Below are positions 1 through 13,000 of a stretch of 64,000 nt of DNA, one piece after another; the stretch's first letter is position 1, and each line of letters opens with the position of its first letter. This DNA is from Tigriopus japonicus (taxonomy: Eukaryota > Arthropoda > Copepoda > Harpacticoida > Harpacticidae), in the NCBI GenBank assembly GCA_010645155.1, contig CM021320.1, positions 3,652,745 through 3,716,744 on the forward strand, in the 5' to 3' direction. A program made the translations under genes and the position numbers. Under the pieces are notes generated by a model, which was not told where the DNA came from, did no database searches, and saw only the letters and a program-made list of their open reading frames with translations.

Positions 1-817
1 ATTTTTGGCGGGAAAAAAGTTCGGAAGACCTGTGTTTCTGATGAGCGTGCGAGGTAACCAAAACGAAGGGTTAGGCCTGGTGATTGCAATAATGCCTTTC
101 TTATCTGCACAACTTGAAGTTGAAATAGCAATTCTTGACATTGTATTTGCAAAAAAGTATGTTTTGTTGCTTTTATCTAAAATTTTGCAAAATAAGTTGA
201 GAGGGTTCTTCCGAAGTTTGAAATTAGGAATGCCCGACTTTGAATAACAAGATGGCCAGAGGAGATCGGTTTCTGGGGCAACTAAAACTAAAAACAAATA
301 ATTTGTTTAATTGAAGGCTTCCAATTTCTCCATTTGTTTTCAAATTACTTTGCAATACTTCTCAACATACATCAACCGCCCATAAATGCAACATTTTTCG
401 AAAATCTGACCCTTGAAAATTGAGATTTTTTTGGCAAGCCTACACTGCTAACGACAGTTAAAAACGGCAGCAAGTCCTTAAAATGATACGGTAATCACTC
501 CCAATGCGGAATGCCATGCCTTCATAATTACGACGAATGTTATGACTACTCACAAGATGATATTTTCTTGGCTTATTTGCTTCATTGCTTTTTTTTGCTT
601 GATTCCATGATCCGACCAATTACGTTGGATGTCGGATGGAATTCTCGAACTGGATTGGGTGGAACAAGAAAAAGTGGTCAACCAATGAAACTGAAGGGTC
701 AAGAAAATATCTATTATAACCTAAATTATATCGATTATAATATGCGACGAATTGACTAGGCTGCGTGTTGCTTTCTAAAAAGTTCAATCGATCCGTCGTG
801 GACTATATTTGAAGATA
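1..817. other. No gene recognised
   Basis: Short open frames occur on both strands, but none resembles a known protein and none has convincing splice context. The stretch is AT-rich non-coding DNA. Confidence 0.6.
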
Positions 818-2528
818 CGAGGGGAATGTCAGTTATAACGAGAATGACACTTTAGTGTAGAAACCTTGAGGTTTTCAACGATGTTTATTTTTCCATTTTT
901 TCAACATAAATTCCGTTTAGTTCGATGAATTTTTTACATCTCTCTAATCAACCCTCAAATGTATTTAAAAGGCCATCTTTTGACAACACTCTAAGGACCC
1001 CCTGCACGGCTAATTTAAGCTCATTCTCATTGTCAAGGTCTTCCCAGACAATTATTTTTTCAATGATGGAAAAGACCAGAAGTCATTTGATGCCAAATCA
1101 GGTGAATCAGGGGGATGTCCAAGAAACTTGATCCTTTTCTTCTCACAGAAAGCCGCTGTTTCCTGGCTGGTGTGAAGATGGACATTGCCATGATGAATAA
1201 GCCAGTCCTTGTCAGTCTTGTTTGGCCTTTTCCTCCGAAAATGGCGCAAACACCTCTCAAAGGCTTTACAGTAGTAAGATGAATTTACAGTGATTCCTTT
1301 GGAGACATAACGTTGGTAGATGGGACTATCTGAATCAAAAAGAGGACCAGAATGGCTTTCTTGGAGCCGGCAACTGTCTTTGCCTTGAGTGGGGCTTTCC
1401 TCCCTCAACAATCCATTGCTTACATTGGATTTTTGTTTCTGGTGTGTACAATTGACCCACAATTCATCACAAGTGATTATTCCATAGAGAATGTGAACTA
1501 AATATATCGGTGTAACAATTTCCCCCCATAAGTGGAGACAAACAAAAGGGAGGTAAAAGCTCAAAGTCAATCACATATTGGTCACATATGGATTATCATT
1601 TTACAATTGTCATCTTAAGTATGCAAAAGTAAATTATCCTAACCAGAACATTTGCTTTAAGTAAAGTCACTTGACGTAACTGTCTTTAGTGATTTATACG
1701 CACTTATTTCTTGACTAGGTTTAACAAACCACCCCACCCAGCACTTGCTTATCTTCTCATTTTGGCTACCCTACTGTTCCTCTGCACTTCGGCCTAGCTG
1801 ACCAGCACAGATATGAGGATAAAAGGGCTAGATTTCACTAGATTTGGAATTGTTCACACCCTCTATTGAGGAATGCTTGTCCTTCTTGAAAATGATGCTT
1901 ATTGAAGTCTCTTGAAAACTCCAAATGACGCCATCTTGTGTTCTTCTGTGAACAATGGAGGGATCCATCTTGCACTCAGCTTGGACATGTGCAGATCTTC
2001 AACTAGGATTCAAAACACAGTTTATTTCTGAGAGGTCAGATGAAAAGGCAATATTAGCAACAGCCAGATGAGCATCTTTCTTTGTTAAGTTCCTCACACC
2101 TTCCATATTTTCATGAGTTCAGAATGAATGTTTTTGATGCTTCATTTGCTTGGAATGAAACGATTCTCTTCCATCTCAGATTCACTTGTGTCAAGCAAAA
2201 ACACGTCCTTTGGACATTACCTTGTCCCCATAAGCGTTCTTGAGAAAAGTGAAGGTTTATTTGGCAGTTTTCCTTACTTTTGCAAACGCAAGAATGTTAG
2301 CGCGTTGATGTTACATTTTGTGTTTGTTCAACTTTGGCAGGGGTGAGCGAAATGACACGCAAGGATTCCGATTTTTTTCGGTAGTTAGTGCGATCAATCG
2401 GACATTTACAATAAAATAGCAATTGAAACCGAAAGAAAAGCCAATAAATTGGGATTCATTGAAATTTTCTCATGCAACACAAAAAAAGAGTTAAAGTCGC
2501 ATTCTCGTTATAACTGTCATTCCCCTCG
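818..2528 (-). mobile_element. Degenerate mariner-family transposon
   Basis: The element is bounded by imperfect terminal inverted repeats. The left end starts CGAGGGGAATGTCAGTTATA at 818 and its reverse complement ends at 2528. TA dinucleotides (816-817 and 2529-2530) flank it, as expected for mariner target duplications. The coding remnant is on the minus strand. It is longer than the usual ~1.3 kb, and the stretch around 1570-1855 does not look like mariner, so a nested insertion is likely. Confidence 0.8.
890..2010 (-). pseudogene. Mariner transposase pseudogene
   Basis: A minus-strand reading frame (1052-1570) carries recognisable mariner transposase blocks: a TCDELWV block (first catalytic aspartate), QRYVSKGITVNSSYY, RRKRPNKTDKDW, IHHGNVHLHT and PPDSPDLASNDFW. 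In active members the IHHGN block is LHHDN, so the second catalytic aspartate is glycine here. After PSLKK the frame stops. The C-terminal part, ending ERCKKFIELNGIYVEK, continues in another frame and has a further in-frame stop. A piece of the N-terminal half (HMSKLSARWIPPLF) appears near 1930-2010 with stops after it. The gene cannot make active transposase. Confidence 0.8.
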
Positions 2529-4950
2529 TATATGTAGGATAAGGCAAGGATAAGGATAGGTTAAAAGTTAGAAAACGGAATTGCAATAGTATTGATGAAG
2601 ATTGGGAATTATATAAGTTTTCTGTTATTTGATTCTCTTGGTTGAAAAGTTTGGCTCCAAAGTTTCTGCCTTTGATTTATCTTCCGCTCACCTTCAAAGA
2701 TCTAGGTAGAACAACTGTGGTTCCTAACATCCAAGATATCGAACGCGTTCGATAATTCTTACGGAACAATTAATTGAGAAAACCACTTTAAGAAAACACC
2801 ACTTAGAAAACCCTTGAAAAACTTCGAATCAGATATAATGTCTTCAAACAAAAAGGGGGTTGAAACGAAGGTCAGGTTCCTTTAAAAATGAAATCCTCAT
2901 GTCTTCACATGTTTAAAGCTTAGAGCAAATCTGATCATGGCTTCTTTTTAGATGTTTCGTGCGTAACTTAAGTATAAAAACCTTTATTGTCAACGCCCAT
3001 CTGTTTCAAGTTTATCTTGCAAGCAAGCCTAATCATAAGGTCACGTCAGGAACAAAGTTTTCGAAAATGTAACCAAATATTCAAAATGTACATCTAGAAG
3101 GTCCATATCACTTTATCAAATATGCTTTTGGCTTAATACCATTCATTGTTCGTGTCTCATCGCCTATCTAGTAGATAACACCAATAGAGTTTGATGGAGG
3201 GGCATTGCTCCCAGTGTTAAACACCAGTAAACTTTTTGGGATCTAAATTAAAAAAATGTCTCTCGCAACAGTTAAAAAAAATACGAACTAAATACTTTGT
3301 CATTTCTGTGTCACCGACACTGACTATGTGAGGACTTGCAGTTTTGTTGCTGATATAAATGCAATTATGACAAATGTATAATTGGCATTAGTGCAGCCCC
3401 CAAGGCCAAACGGGCCGTACTCGCAACCTTAGTAATTGAGAAAGATGTGGAATAACACCCAACAGAACAAACAGCTGACGTCAATGGCTAATCAAGGGAT
3501 AATGGCCTCTTACCGTGAGATTCATACGAAACGAAACAGGCAGGAAATCATGTTCGTAACTCAGAAATGGTTGATCTCACATAAAATGCATGAATCTCGA
3601 AAAGACGTGGCAGATAACAATTATCAAGATACATATGGTTTTGTTTCCTGTAAGTCGGCTTATTGAAGGTTTTCACCATATTTCAGATGAGAGAAAAACT
3701 CAGGGTGGCGAACGCTCTGTTGTCAAAAAATGACCCTTTACGGCAAAAATCGTCGTCACTTAAATATTGAACTTAGGTGAAATTGCTTTTTCTGACTCAT
3801 CAAGCCAAGTGTCTGGTCAATCATATCCAATGAAAGTGAGGTTCATATATGGTTTCAATCACGAGTAATAGACGATCTAATTAGGTGTTCCCTTTCTCTT
3901 GACAAACCCCGTAAAAGCCGTCATGTATGCTCGTGAAAACAGATTTGCAATCGTTTCGAAAGTTCTTCCAAACGTCCTCTACAATTACCCTTTTCCTTTG
4001 TACTTGCACTTGAGACATAAACCTGGTTTGGGTACGGATTGAAGAACGCGAAAATTTTCGCAACCTCCATGAAGACCAAGCATTATATTGAAAGAAACAA
4101 AACAAAGTGATCAATCACTTTAAAACCCCAAGAAGAGGATTGTTCGGAAAACAGAATGAACATACGAAAATCCATAGCAGCAACTTTAGCAGCTTTTGGA
4201 TGGTCAAGGCCCACCAAATTTGGCTTTGTGTAGTTACTGATAGTCTAAACTATAAGCTATAACTGAAAGTCTAAACTGATCCTGGTAGGTTCTTGGGTCC
4301 ATGTATCAACAATCATAGATAGAGCACTGGGCCCACGACTGCAGTACTATGAATGCTCCTGGGCCCATTCTTTTGGATTTTCTCCAATCCTCCTGGGCTC
4401 AACAATGACGAATCAACCTGGGTTTAACAATTAAGGTCTTGTGTGCCTTATTTGTTGACTTTACATCTCATTCAAATGAAAAAGCTTGCGTGTGACAAAT
4501 TATCAAAGTATCAATGGGTGAGTTCATTTTTTTTGACTCTTTGTTTGGCAACCTGAAAACCGAAACCGGAGATCCATAGTTTTTTCTTAAGTTAGTGATA
4601 AGTTTTGAACAGCAATATTTTATCAAAACCAAGCACTGTTCATTTTTAAATACAATTTGGAACCTCTTCATCTGTGAAGAGGCAGATGGGAAGACATGTA
4701 ATACGTGGGGTATCCACCCACATTTCCCCAGATTAAGAGAACCACGTGGGTCTATTTCGATAAGTTAAGAAAATTCATTTGATAATTTAGTCCTATGATT
4801 AATGCTTCGATAAGTATATCCAGAAGCAGTCTGAGATAATGAAATTCACGTTCCCCAGAGCTCAGAAATGAACCTTTATCTTGGAAGAAGATATCAAGAA
4901 CAATAACCGTAATGTGAAAGAAGAGTGGACTCGCCTCAGTTCATAAGTTA
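2529..4950. other. Intergenic, no gene recognised
   Basis: Only short frames of up to about 77 codons are present and none is recognisable. Around 4270-4440 there is a loose repetition of a CCTGGGCCCA-like motif, but no clear repeat unit. Confidence 0.55.
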
Positions 4951-4956
4951 TTTATT
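4951..4956 (-). terminator. Candidate polyadenylation signal of the sulfotransferase gene
   Basis: TTTATT on the plus strand reads AATAAA on the minus strand, about 675 nt past the stop codon of the sulfotransferase gene. It is the nearest canonical hexamer I noticed. Assignment is by position only. Confidence 0.3.
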
Positions 4957-5631
4957 TTCTGACAAATACATACGACTGCGTACATCATCATACTATTTAG
5001 ATATAACTTCCGGAGACTTTCTTTGTGGAGTGGAGACAGACTAAAGTGTTTACACACTTCTGCCTCTTTGTCATCTTCATATTTCGGCAGGCATTCCTGT
5101 ACTTCTTGGAAAATCTCGTTTGCATATTTGGTAACTTGAACGATGCTTCTGTTTGCTATTTGTGCATGAAAGACTATGGATCAATTCACCTCTAGCAAGA
5201 ATAGAGTTCTAATAAGCGGAATAGGTAATATGATAGAGATATGTTCCCTAGGCTGTGACCTTTCTTTTCTCGTTGTTCAAAGCATTACCTCGAGGGCAGA
5301 TCAGCAAAAAATGGTATTGACGAAGCTCAAGTTCATTTCGTTTTTCTCGTTAGCCTTGAAGTTTTGAGATCTCCATTGATTCTCCGTTTGAAGATGACTG
5401 CTAGTTCTAAAGAAGCCATGCATATGATCAAGTACCAAAATAGTCCATTTTATGATTGTGACATGCATCAGCCGCAGGAGCCAAGTGGTCAAATTCGGTA
5501 ACAAGTTCGAGGATTGGGAAGGAGGGGAAAGGGCTGCGGAAATCCTTGTTCCTTCAAGGAAAACGAATGCAAACAGTTCAAACATCACAGGTGCATCATT
5601 GGTTGCACTTTCTTTTTTGTCCTTTTGATCA

Positions 5632-6735
5632 TCAAGAACTTTTGGCCTTGAAAACAGCAGAGAGCATCAAAGTTGGAAGTGTGCTCGTGTTTCTGGATTT
5701 GTTCCAGGCAGAATCTTTTGGCACTTTTGTGGGCATTGGCATGGCTGAATCTTTCAAGGGTTCCTCCTCAAAAGCAGTTGGTCGGCCCAAATTGCCAAAC
5801 ACTCGCCTCTGTCGATCGGCCAGCATCTGCCTCATATCCGAATCGAACACGTCGAAGTTCAGGACCTTCTTGGAGCGCTTATAGATCCCTTCACGCTTGG
5901 ACATAGCACAAGTCATCATGGCATCGCTGACTGTCATATTCAGGAAATTGAGTGCCCTGCGCAACTCGATCTCGGTTTGATTCATGAGATCGTCATAGAA
6001 CACGATGAGACGGTCTTGTGGCGGAAACCCATCCATCCACGCCAAGTTCATCTTCTCCCAATCAGCACCTTTGGAATGGACGAAGGTCCGCCAATACTTG
6101 CCGTTGTTGCGCTTGTATTTCTCGATGGAAGCGTGGCCCACATGGCCTCCTGATCGGCGATTGAACTCCGCTTGAAGGGCGGAAAATGGGTCTCTGACTA
6201 AAAGAATGGCCTTGTCGAAGGCTTGGAGGCTTTGTTGGCCGAACTCATGGGTCTTGATGACCACAACAGATCCATTTACTATGTTCTCGGCGGGAAACCC
6301 ATTCTTCAGAAGGGCATAGTCTTTATAGACGCTCCCCGTGAGGATTCCGGAGGCCTGCTGAATTAGATATCTAAGCCACGTGTTCCCAGAACCTGGAAAC
6401 GAGGCTAGAGCCACCATCGGGCCCGGGTCGGTCTTGAGACGTAAAGGTTGACACCAATCTATGGACGGACCCATCCTCGATCGAAGTCTTCTGGGCGTCA
6501 TGCGGCCTTTGCCGACGATAGCAGCCAAATTGCGAGGCTGGCTGAGCCTGGCCGGAGAGATCAGCGAGTCACTCATGATGCCAATGGTGGCCTCAATTCC
6601 TTTTCCATGTGGAGAAGAGAGTGACCCGTTCAGGGTACTTATGTTTGATACTGATATTACGGCGGAGATCACCAGGTACATGCTGAGCCCCAGCCCCATA
6701 AAGCAGAGCTTTCCTCGCCACCCCATGAATGGCAT
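5632..6735 (-). CDS. WSCD-type sulfotransferase, single exon
   Basis: This 367-residue protein looks like a Golgi type II membrane enzyme that would move sulfate from PAPS to an acceptor not deducible here. Residues 9-30 form one hydrophobic segment after a short basic N-terminus, a signal anchor. VALASFPGSGNTWLRYL (residues 108-124) is the 5'-phosphosulfate loop and LLVRDPFSALQAEFNRR (178-194) the 3'-phosphate site. With the KNGFPAENI block (about 144-152), these match the WSCD1/WSCD2 family and the insect gene CG9164. No cysteine-rich WSC domain precedes the catalytic part, unlike the vertebrate proteins. Several N-glycosylation sequons lie after the anchor. The open frame is unbroken over the whole catalytic domain. 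Just upstream of the ATG on the minus strand, GAATCTTAG resembles a 3' splice site, so a 5' UTR intron is possible. Nothing in the neighbourhood suggests a shared pathway. Confidence 0.9.
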   Translation of the reverse strand: MPFMGWRGKLCFMGLGLSMYLVISAVISVSNISTLNGSLSSPHGKGIEATIGIMSDSLISPARLSQPRNLAAIVGKGRMTPRRLRSRMGPSIDWCQPLRLKTDPGPMVALASFPGSGNTWLRYLIQQASGILTGSVYKDYALLKNGFPAENIVNGSVVVIKTHEFGQQSLQAFDKAILLVRDPFSALQAEFNRRSGGHVGHASIEKYKRNNGKYWRTFVHSKGADWEKMNLAWMDGFPPQDRLIVFYDDLMNQTEIELRRALNFLNMTVSDAMMTCAMSKREGIYKRSKKVLNFDVFDSDMRQMLADRQRRVFGNLGRPTAFEEEPLKDSAMPMPTKVPKDSAWNKSRNTSTLPTLMLSAVFKAKSS

Positions 6736-9700
6736 TTCTTTCTAAGATTCAAGTGTTCCACCAACACTAAGCTCAGAGGTTTCTGTTCCGATCCTTTAGA
6801 GGGAAGAACATCATTGAATTGGCGCCTTTGGTCTCTCACCTGGAACAGACAAAACTGGAATCAATACCGAGTTCGAGCCCTTTCTAAGCAATAATGTAGT
6901 AGGTGCAGTATTTTGCAACCTGCGCTCATCTCATTCTGCTTGATGTTATCCTTTGCTCTTGAAAATCTGATTTATGAAATTAGCGCCCATTTTCTCCTCT
7001 CGCTTGAGAATCTCGAATCAAAAAGTTTGAATCTGAACATCATGTCCTCTCCAGTAGAACTTGGCAATTGCCGCATTGCACCATGTTTGAGCACGTCCAA
7101 CGTACCACACCATGAACACTTTCCCTCAAGTATCCCTAAGCCAACTCTGAAAGGGGGTTTAACGCCTTTTCACACCATGAACTCACACATACAACGGACA
7201 AAAAATATCAACTCAAGGTATGAGTGGCCCCCATTTTGTGTAGTAACATGGCTGGAATGAAGGTTCAAACTTGCGCCTATTTTTTGGGGGCCAAAAAAGG
7301 AGTGAGTTGCGAAGGATGCATTTATTATCACAAATTGAGGGGCATGGTAAGTTTTTTTTTTCTTTTACTCCACTGAAAAGGATTACCGACCTACCCTGAT
7401 CAATAATTTGCTAACTTTGGAAACATTTCTTTGCCGGAGACACTTCATAAATATTGAAGTGATGTGTCAGCATTCCTTCGAAGAGTTCATTTGTTGGATA
7501 AGCCGCATAGTAATGACTCCACTAATCCAGGTACAGGTTTCCCCTCTCATCAAGGACTTGGTCCAAAAATGTCGACAAAAAGTAATGAGGTTGAAGGGAA
7601 CGCAGGCAGCCAGCCTCCTTTGGACCCAACCATTAAGTCAATAGAGACACTTTGCCCCTCAAAAAGCCTACCAAGGGGCCCCAAAGTGGACAGCACAAAA
7701 GAAATCCATCACAAGAATGGAGCAAATGGTTTCTCTTTTCTTCTCTATCCTGACGTCTCCTAATAATGAAAGCACCGGAAACTGCCACAGAACGTGTTAT
7801 TGCTCTAATAAGTGACACATTAAGGGTCCTGCTGAGGCACATAAGTCACGTATTGGACCATTTTCCGACATTTTGGCCAGTTCAATGTCGTTGTGTGGGC
7901 AAATACCACCTGCTCCATATTTTCTTCTTCTTTTTTGCAGAACCGGCTGCTCTTTTCCTCGAAAAAAAGTTATTGGCATGCAGGGAGGCGAAATTTGTTC
8001 GAACATTGTTTGAGCACAACCTTAGGCCAAGGAAAAGTTTACTAATGGAAATAGCAAGTCGAAATCAACTCAGCAAAGAGTTAAGTTGTTCTTCCGTTGA
8101 ATATTAATGACCTATTTATCTCGCTAACATTTTCTTTCTTACATTCAACACTTCAAATCCAAATATAGAACAGCTTCAGGCTCCGTTGTTAAAGAGCACC
8201 TTTGATTAGGAACGAACCACACTTTTACCATCTAGCACAATTCTTGAAAAGGCCAATAATACGTTATTACGTTCGTTGACATTGAATGCCTTAAAAAAGC
8301 TTAAATACTGACATTTCCTTTAAAATAATTCTAGTCATGCGTTAAGTTTGAATTTAGATTGTCAATGAAGTGTAAGCTTGTCCAGGCATATAGCAATCCA
8401 ACGATAACTTGTACACTGCTGTGTTGCAAAATTGTTCTCAACGCGATAAGGATTTTCTAAATGGGGCGCATTGGAACAGTCTTGCAAGGGGAAAAAACCC
8501 ACCTAGTGTCCTCAAATGATTCTAGGGAATCTGGCTTGACATTTTCCCCAAGCAATGTTCGAATGTTTACGACAGTTTGTTCTTTCCCTTACGAATTCCT
8601 GGCATCTGCTTTTCATTAGTCGTGCAAGATCAGAGAACACGTGTTCCAATATTATGATGAGGTTTGTGTAGATAAGAAGAAGATGATTGGAACTGTTTGC
8701 ATATCCCACAAATTATATGAGTTCTGTCATATGGAAGTAGTATTTTAGGATACAATCATATTTTGCTCCGAGTAATGATTGTTGATTCAGTTCTCCGGCA
8801 ATGTTAGCCCTATTTACGAGCGTTGTGAAAAGTTTCTGAATTCCAAGGCCAAACCTTGCCTACATCAATGGCACTCGATATATATTATGAGAGCAAACTA
8901 TCGGATCTAGAAGAGTGGAAAAAAACAATAGTTGAGGGTTTTATTATGACCATCAAATGGGCCTAGCTTTTATTTCAGACCATTAGATCTCTTTGTGCCA
9001 TGTTCCGGTTGATGGGTGCAATTGCGAGATTGCTCCTTCATAACGTACGTACGTACGTATATTAGGAGGCGATCAGACCCAAGGGCAAAACTCGTCTAAC
9101 CCTCGCATTATGACGTATAGAAAATGGCTTTTTATTCCAACTATTGTAGACGCAAAAGGACCATATGAAATACAGAGGAGGGATAAGGCTTTATGTGTAA
9201 TGGGTCGTAATCCCTCTGATTAACATGTGGAGCACATGTTCCCTGGATATTCGAGAGACGACTTCTTGGCCCTGGTTCCTAATGAACTTCGGAAGTTCTC
9301 AAGGCTTGTTTCCACGAGGTCATGCATACATATTTATCCAATCAGTTATCGATACAACTGGGAACAACTCGGTCTTCCTCATTATTCCGCTCTACATATT
9401 AGGAGAAATTGGAACGACCGAGGTACGTTAGGGGATGTTTTTTCCAACATACGTACAATACGTTGAGCTCCTGGAACTCGGAGAATTCGGTAATGAGTGG
9501 ACATGAGTTACTGCATATCAAACAAAACATGAGAACTTGAAAAGCAAAAAAGTATATTCTCGTAATACTAAACAAGCTTTTGATGAACAATTATATTTCT
9601 TGGAAAAGCCAACCTCGTGAAACACCTTGAAATAGCTCAAAAGGTACGAAGCTTAAAAATAAGTCGCTAATTATCTTGGTAAATATTGTTGAAAAATCTG
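6736..9700. other. Intergenic, no gene recognised
   Basis: The longest frames are 113-115 codons (about 6913-7260 and 7766-8107). Neither shows a known motif, biased composition or paired splice sites, so I do not call them. A short ACGT tetranucleotide run (CGTACGTACGTACGTA) lies near 9044-9060. Confidence 0.5.
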
Positions 9701-10099
9701 CACTGTGACACATAAATCTTTACCTCCTCAGAAACAAGACAAAATCTTACATATCTTCGATTTTCTAAAATCAAAGAACAAAGCCTAAAATAACTTTTGC
9801 TGAATATCTTTCAATCAGCTACTTTTAGCTTTTACACTTTTCCATGCGAGTGATCAATAGTGCCAAAGGAACTTGATCCCCACAGCTAGTCAACTTTTCC
9901 CCCAAAAAAAGAGCCTAAGGAAATCAATTCATTTTGATGTTTTCCTATTGCGTGACAAAAATGTGGATAATATAAAGTAGTTTATAAATGACTGATAAAC
10001 ATATCTCACTTTGTAAACCTTCTTCGTTTGCAATTAGCAAGGGAAAAATATTTGATTTTGTTATGATTGCCAACAGGCAAAGATTTATGTGTCACCCTG
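9701..10099. repeat. Short inverted-repeat element (MITE-like)
   Basis: CACTGTGACACATAAATCTT at 9701 is mirrored by the reverse complement of CAGGGTGACACATAAATCTT ending at 10099. A TA follows the right end (10100-10101). The ~24-bp ends, ~400-bp length and absence of a coding frame suit a Tc1/mariner-type MITE. The left flank no longer shows the TA, so the copy is old. Confidence 0.55.
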
Positions 10100-13000
10100 T
10101 ATATGTTGCCAGGTGTAAAAGGTAATAAATGAATTCAAATTGGAAAATACGGTTGAGACTGGGAATAAAGAAAGCTCTTAATTTAGAATACTCTTGTCGG
10201 TGATCGATAGATCCATTAAAGGCGGCTCTTAATTACAACTCTCAATATAAGAATGATGTTACCACAGACAAACAATATTCTTACTGTACGAATATACAAC
10301 TGTGACTGTACTTGCTTTACAATCTGTCTGTGTACTTAGGTGTGGAACAAACAGATACCAGATTCCACAAAACATAACTGAAGAGGAGAAGAAGGAAAGA
10401 GGGACAACTGGAGAAATATATTTCCTCCATAACGGTTCTTTGGTCGATTTTGTTTAATCCAATCTGGATGGAATGTTTTCTAAATGATATTCTATATCCT
10501 TGAGCTTGGACATCTCTCGATGCTCATTTCTTACTTATTGGGACAGATGGAAAGAGAAGACTAACAAGGTTTATCTTGAGACGATTGGTTCCCTCATCTC
10601 AATGATGTCTAGCGATGGGAACAAAAAAGCGGACAAGAAAGAGAACTCATCTCACTAATTTGAAGACTGCGACAAATATCTATGTATTCTTTTCGGCCGA
10701 CGCCTCATTTCAATCTCAAAGATCCACAAAAATTGAGCTCCCAGTAACCATTAAAAAAACTGGCTTTCATCTCGAATGTGAAAGGTCTAGTTCTTGTACC
10801 AATTACTTGGGTTTCAGTTTTCATGCTGTACTCATATCGAAAGATTTCACGCTTCAACAGTTTGCGTGAGAAAATGATGACTCGGACAAATGGTCCAATT
10901 TTTTCTGGGAGATACTAAGATAAGAAAAGCGTCTTTGACAACGATACAAAGTAATTGAAAATTCAATCTGCATTGCAGTGCAATATCTCAAGCTCTTTTG
11001 AATTTAATTTGAGAATAAGAGAGACAAGCGAGTTGTTACTGTACCAGGAAAAAATGTGTCATTGGGAAGTCCTTCTTTCCCCTCACTTCAAATAAGGTAA
11101 TGTCAAGTTGAGCTCTCAGTAAGGGATTCCACCTGAGAGAATATGTCATACTCCCTTATTGGTTCCAAATGATCCACTTCAGAGGCTTATCTTTTTCCCA
11201 GAATCTATGGGAAACCCCCACACAATCAATTAGGGTACATCTAAAGCCCAGAATGATCCCTGATGACAGAGTGTAGGAAAATTAGGACCCCTTTCATGTT
11301 TCTTTGCCGTCGCTCTAAATAGCTTGTCTGTGAGATCCGTTGTGACCATAGTTTGTGGTTTTCGTGTGAGTCACTTTATAATACGAACGTAGAATGTCTC
11401 TTTGTGGTATCGTGGGATTGGAAATGAAACGGAAGAAAAACATTGGTGACGTGACCGCACACGCACTAGGTAGAAGTGTTGTTATATTAATTTTCCCGAC
11501 CTTCTCAAGTATTGTAAGCACTAGAGAGTTGGTCTTCCTTCCCAAGTGACAGCTTGTCGCCGCAAAAAACCATACCGATGTCCAAAACAACAATCTAATG
11601 GACACGAGTGAGTGTTGTTATTGTTCGTTTAGGTGTTTCAACAACTTGGATAAACTAGGGAAAAACCACACGAGACACGACATACGTGGTTATACAGAAA
11701 TGTACCACATCCCCACGACTTCCATGTATGTATATTGTGGTGAGTTATCTTTTCAAAGCGTGATATGACGAAGGTCTTTTGTTCCACAGACTCGATTTCC
11801 TTTCTGGTCTTTCATTCAAAAGAGAGAAGAACGTTCCATCTAAAACGTTTTAGTGTGAATTGGCACAAAAGATCAAGATGATTGAAGGTCTAAGCTGCTC
11901 AAAGATCCTTCCGAAGGAAATATTTACTCAACTTCTTTTCAAATAAATGGACCCGGATACGTTTATTTTCCACAGTACACGATTCATCACGACAGAGTAT
12001 AGTAAGGAACACACATATCAAGAGGTTTGATTCTAAAACATATTGAACATGTATCCCAAATCAAACTCATGATACTTTTTTCATTTCCCCAAAAGACATA
12101 TACCTCAAGCTGTCATTCTGACATCATCTACTGTGGTCTTTTTCATTAACCTTGAAAATAGCTTGATCATCTGGAAATGGTCTTTTGAGTGTTGTTTTGG
12201 TCAGACAATAAGGAACCCACAAAAGGCCGAATCTTGCCGACAAACTACCTTAAGTCACTTCCGCGCACTTTTCCTTGGCCTTTCTCGAAATGTGCTTCTC
12301 TTACCACTAAATGTATGTACATTAGTCCTGTAGGAGTACAGTGTTTCTTTCTGTACTTGGGCAGACATTCAGCATGCAAGCTAATGGAGAAAAGCTGACA
12401 GCTAAAGCTCGATTCTTCGAGGAACAGCTCTTACGACAACTGTTCCATCACCATGTTCAAGGCCTAATGAGGCAACGAAGGCTGCTTTCCAAAGATTTAT
12501 CGTTTTTTGGAAAAGACCAATCCTACGAACGCACCCCCTCCCCTCCAAACACACTCACACTAATGATCCAACCATTGAAATTCAAATTCAACATCCTGCC
12601 TTACGATATTTTGACGAAGCCAAGACCCAATTCCTAAAACTTTGGAAACCTGGAGACGTGATCCGAATAGATTGACGTCAATTTGAGACATTTCCAGGTA
12701 TTACGCGCCTCGCCAATTGGGAACCATCAAGTGAAGTCGCATCGCGTCTATCGAGAAGATGAATCGCGTTCTAAACACGAGATGCTTGTTTTTTTTTAAG
12801 GGAAGCCGTTTTTAGAACGAGAAATAAAGGTTACCCGTTAGTCACATGGAGATGAAACTCGAGACATTTCGAAGGCCAGCAAGGCCAGAAATACACAAGC
12901 TCAAAATTACCTGCACACTTGAACATGCTTTAGAGGAGGCTTTAAGTACATCCGGTTTTCTTCACGCAAAAAAGGTTCCAAGTTAATTAACCTGGCACTT

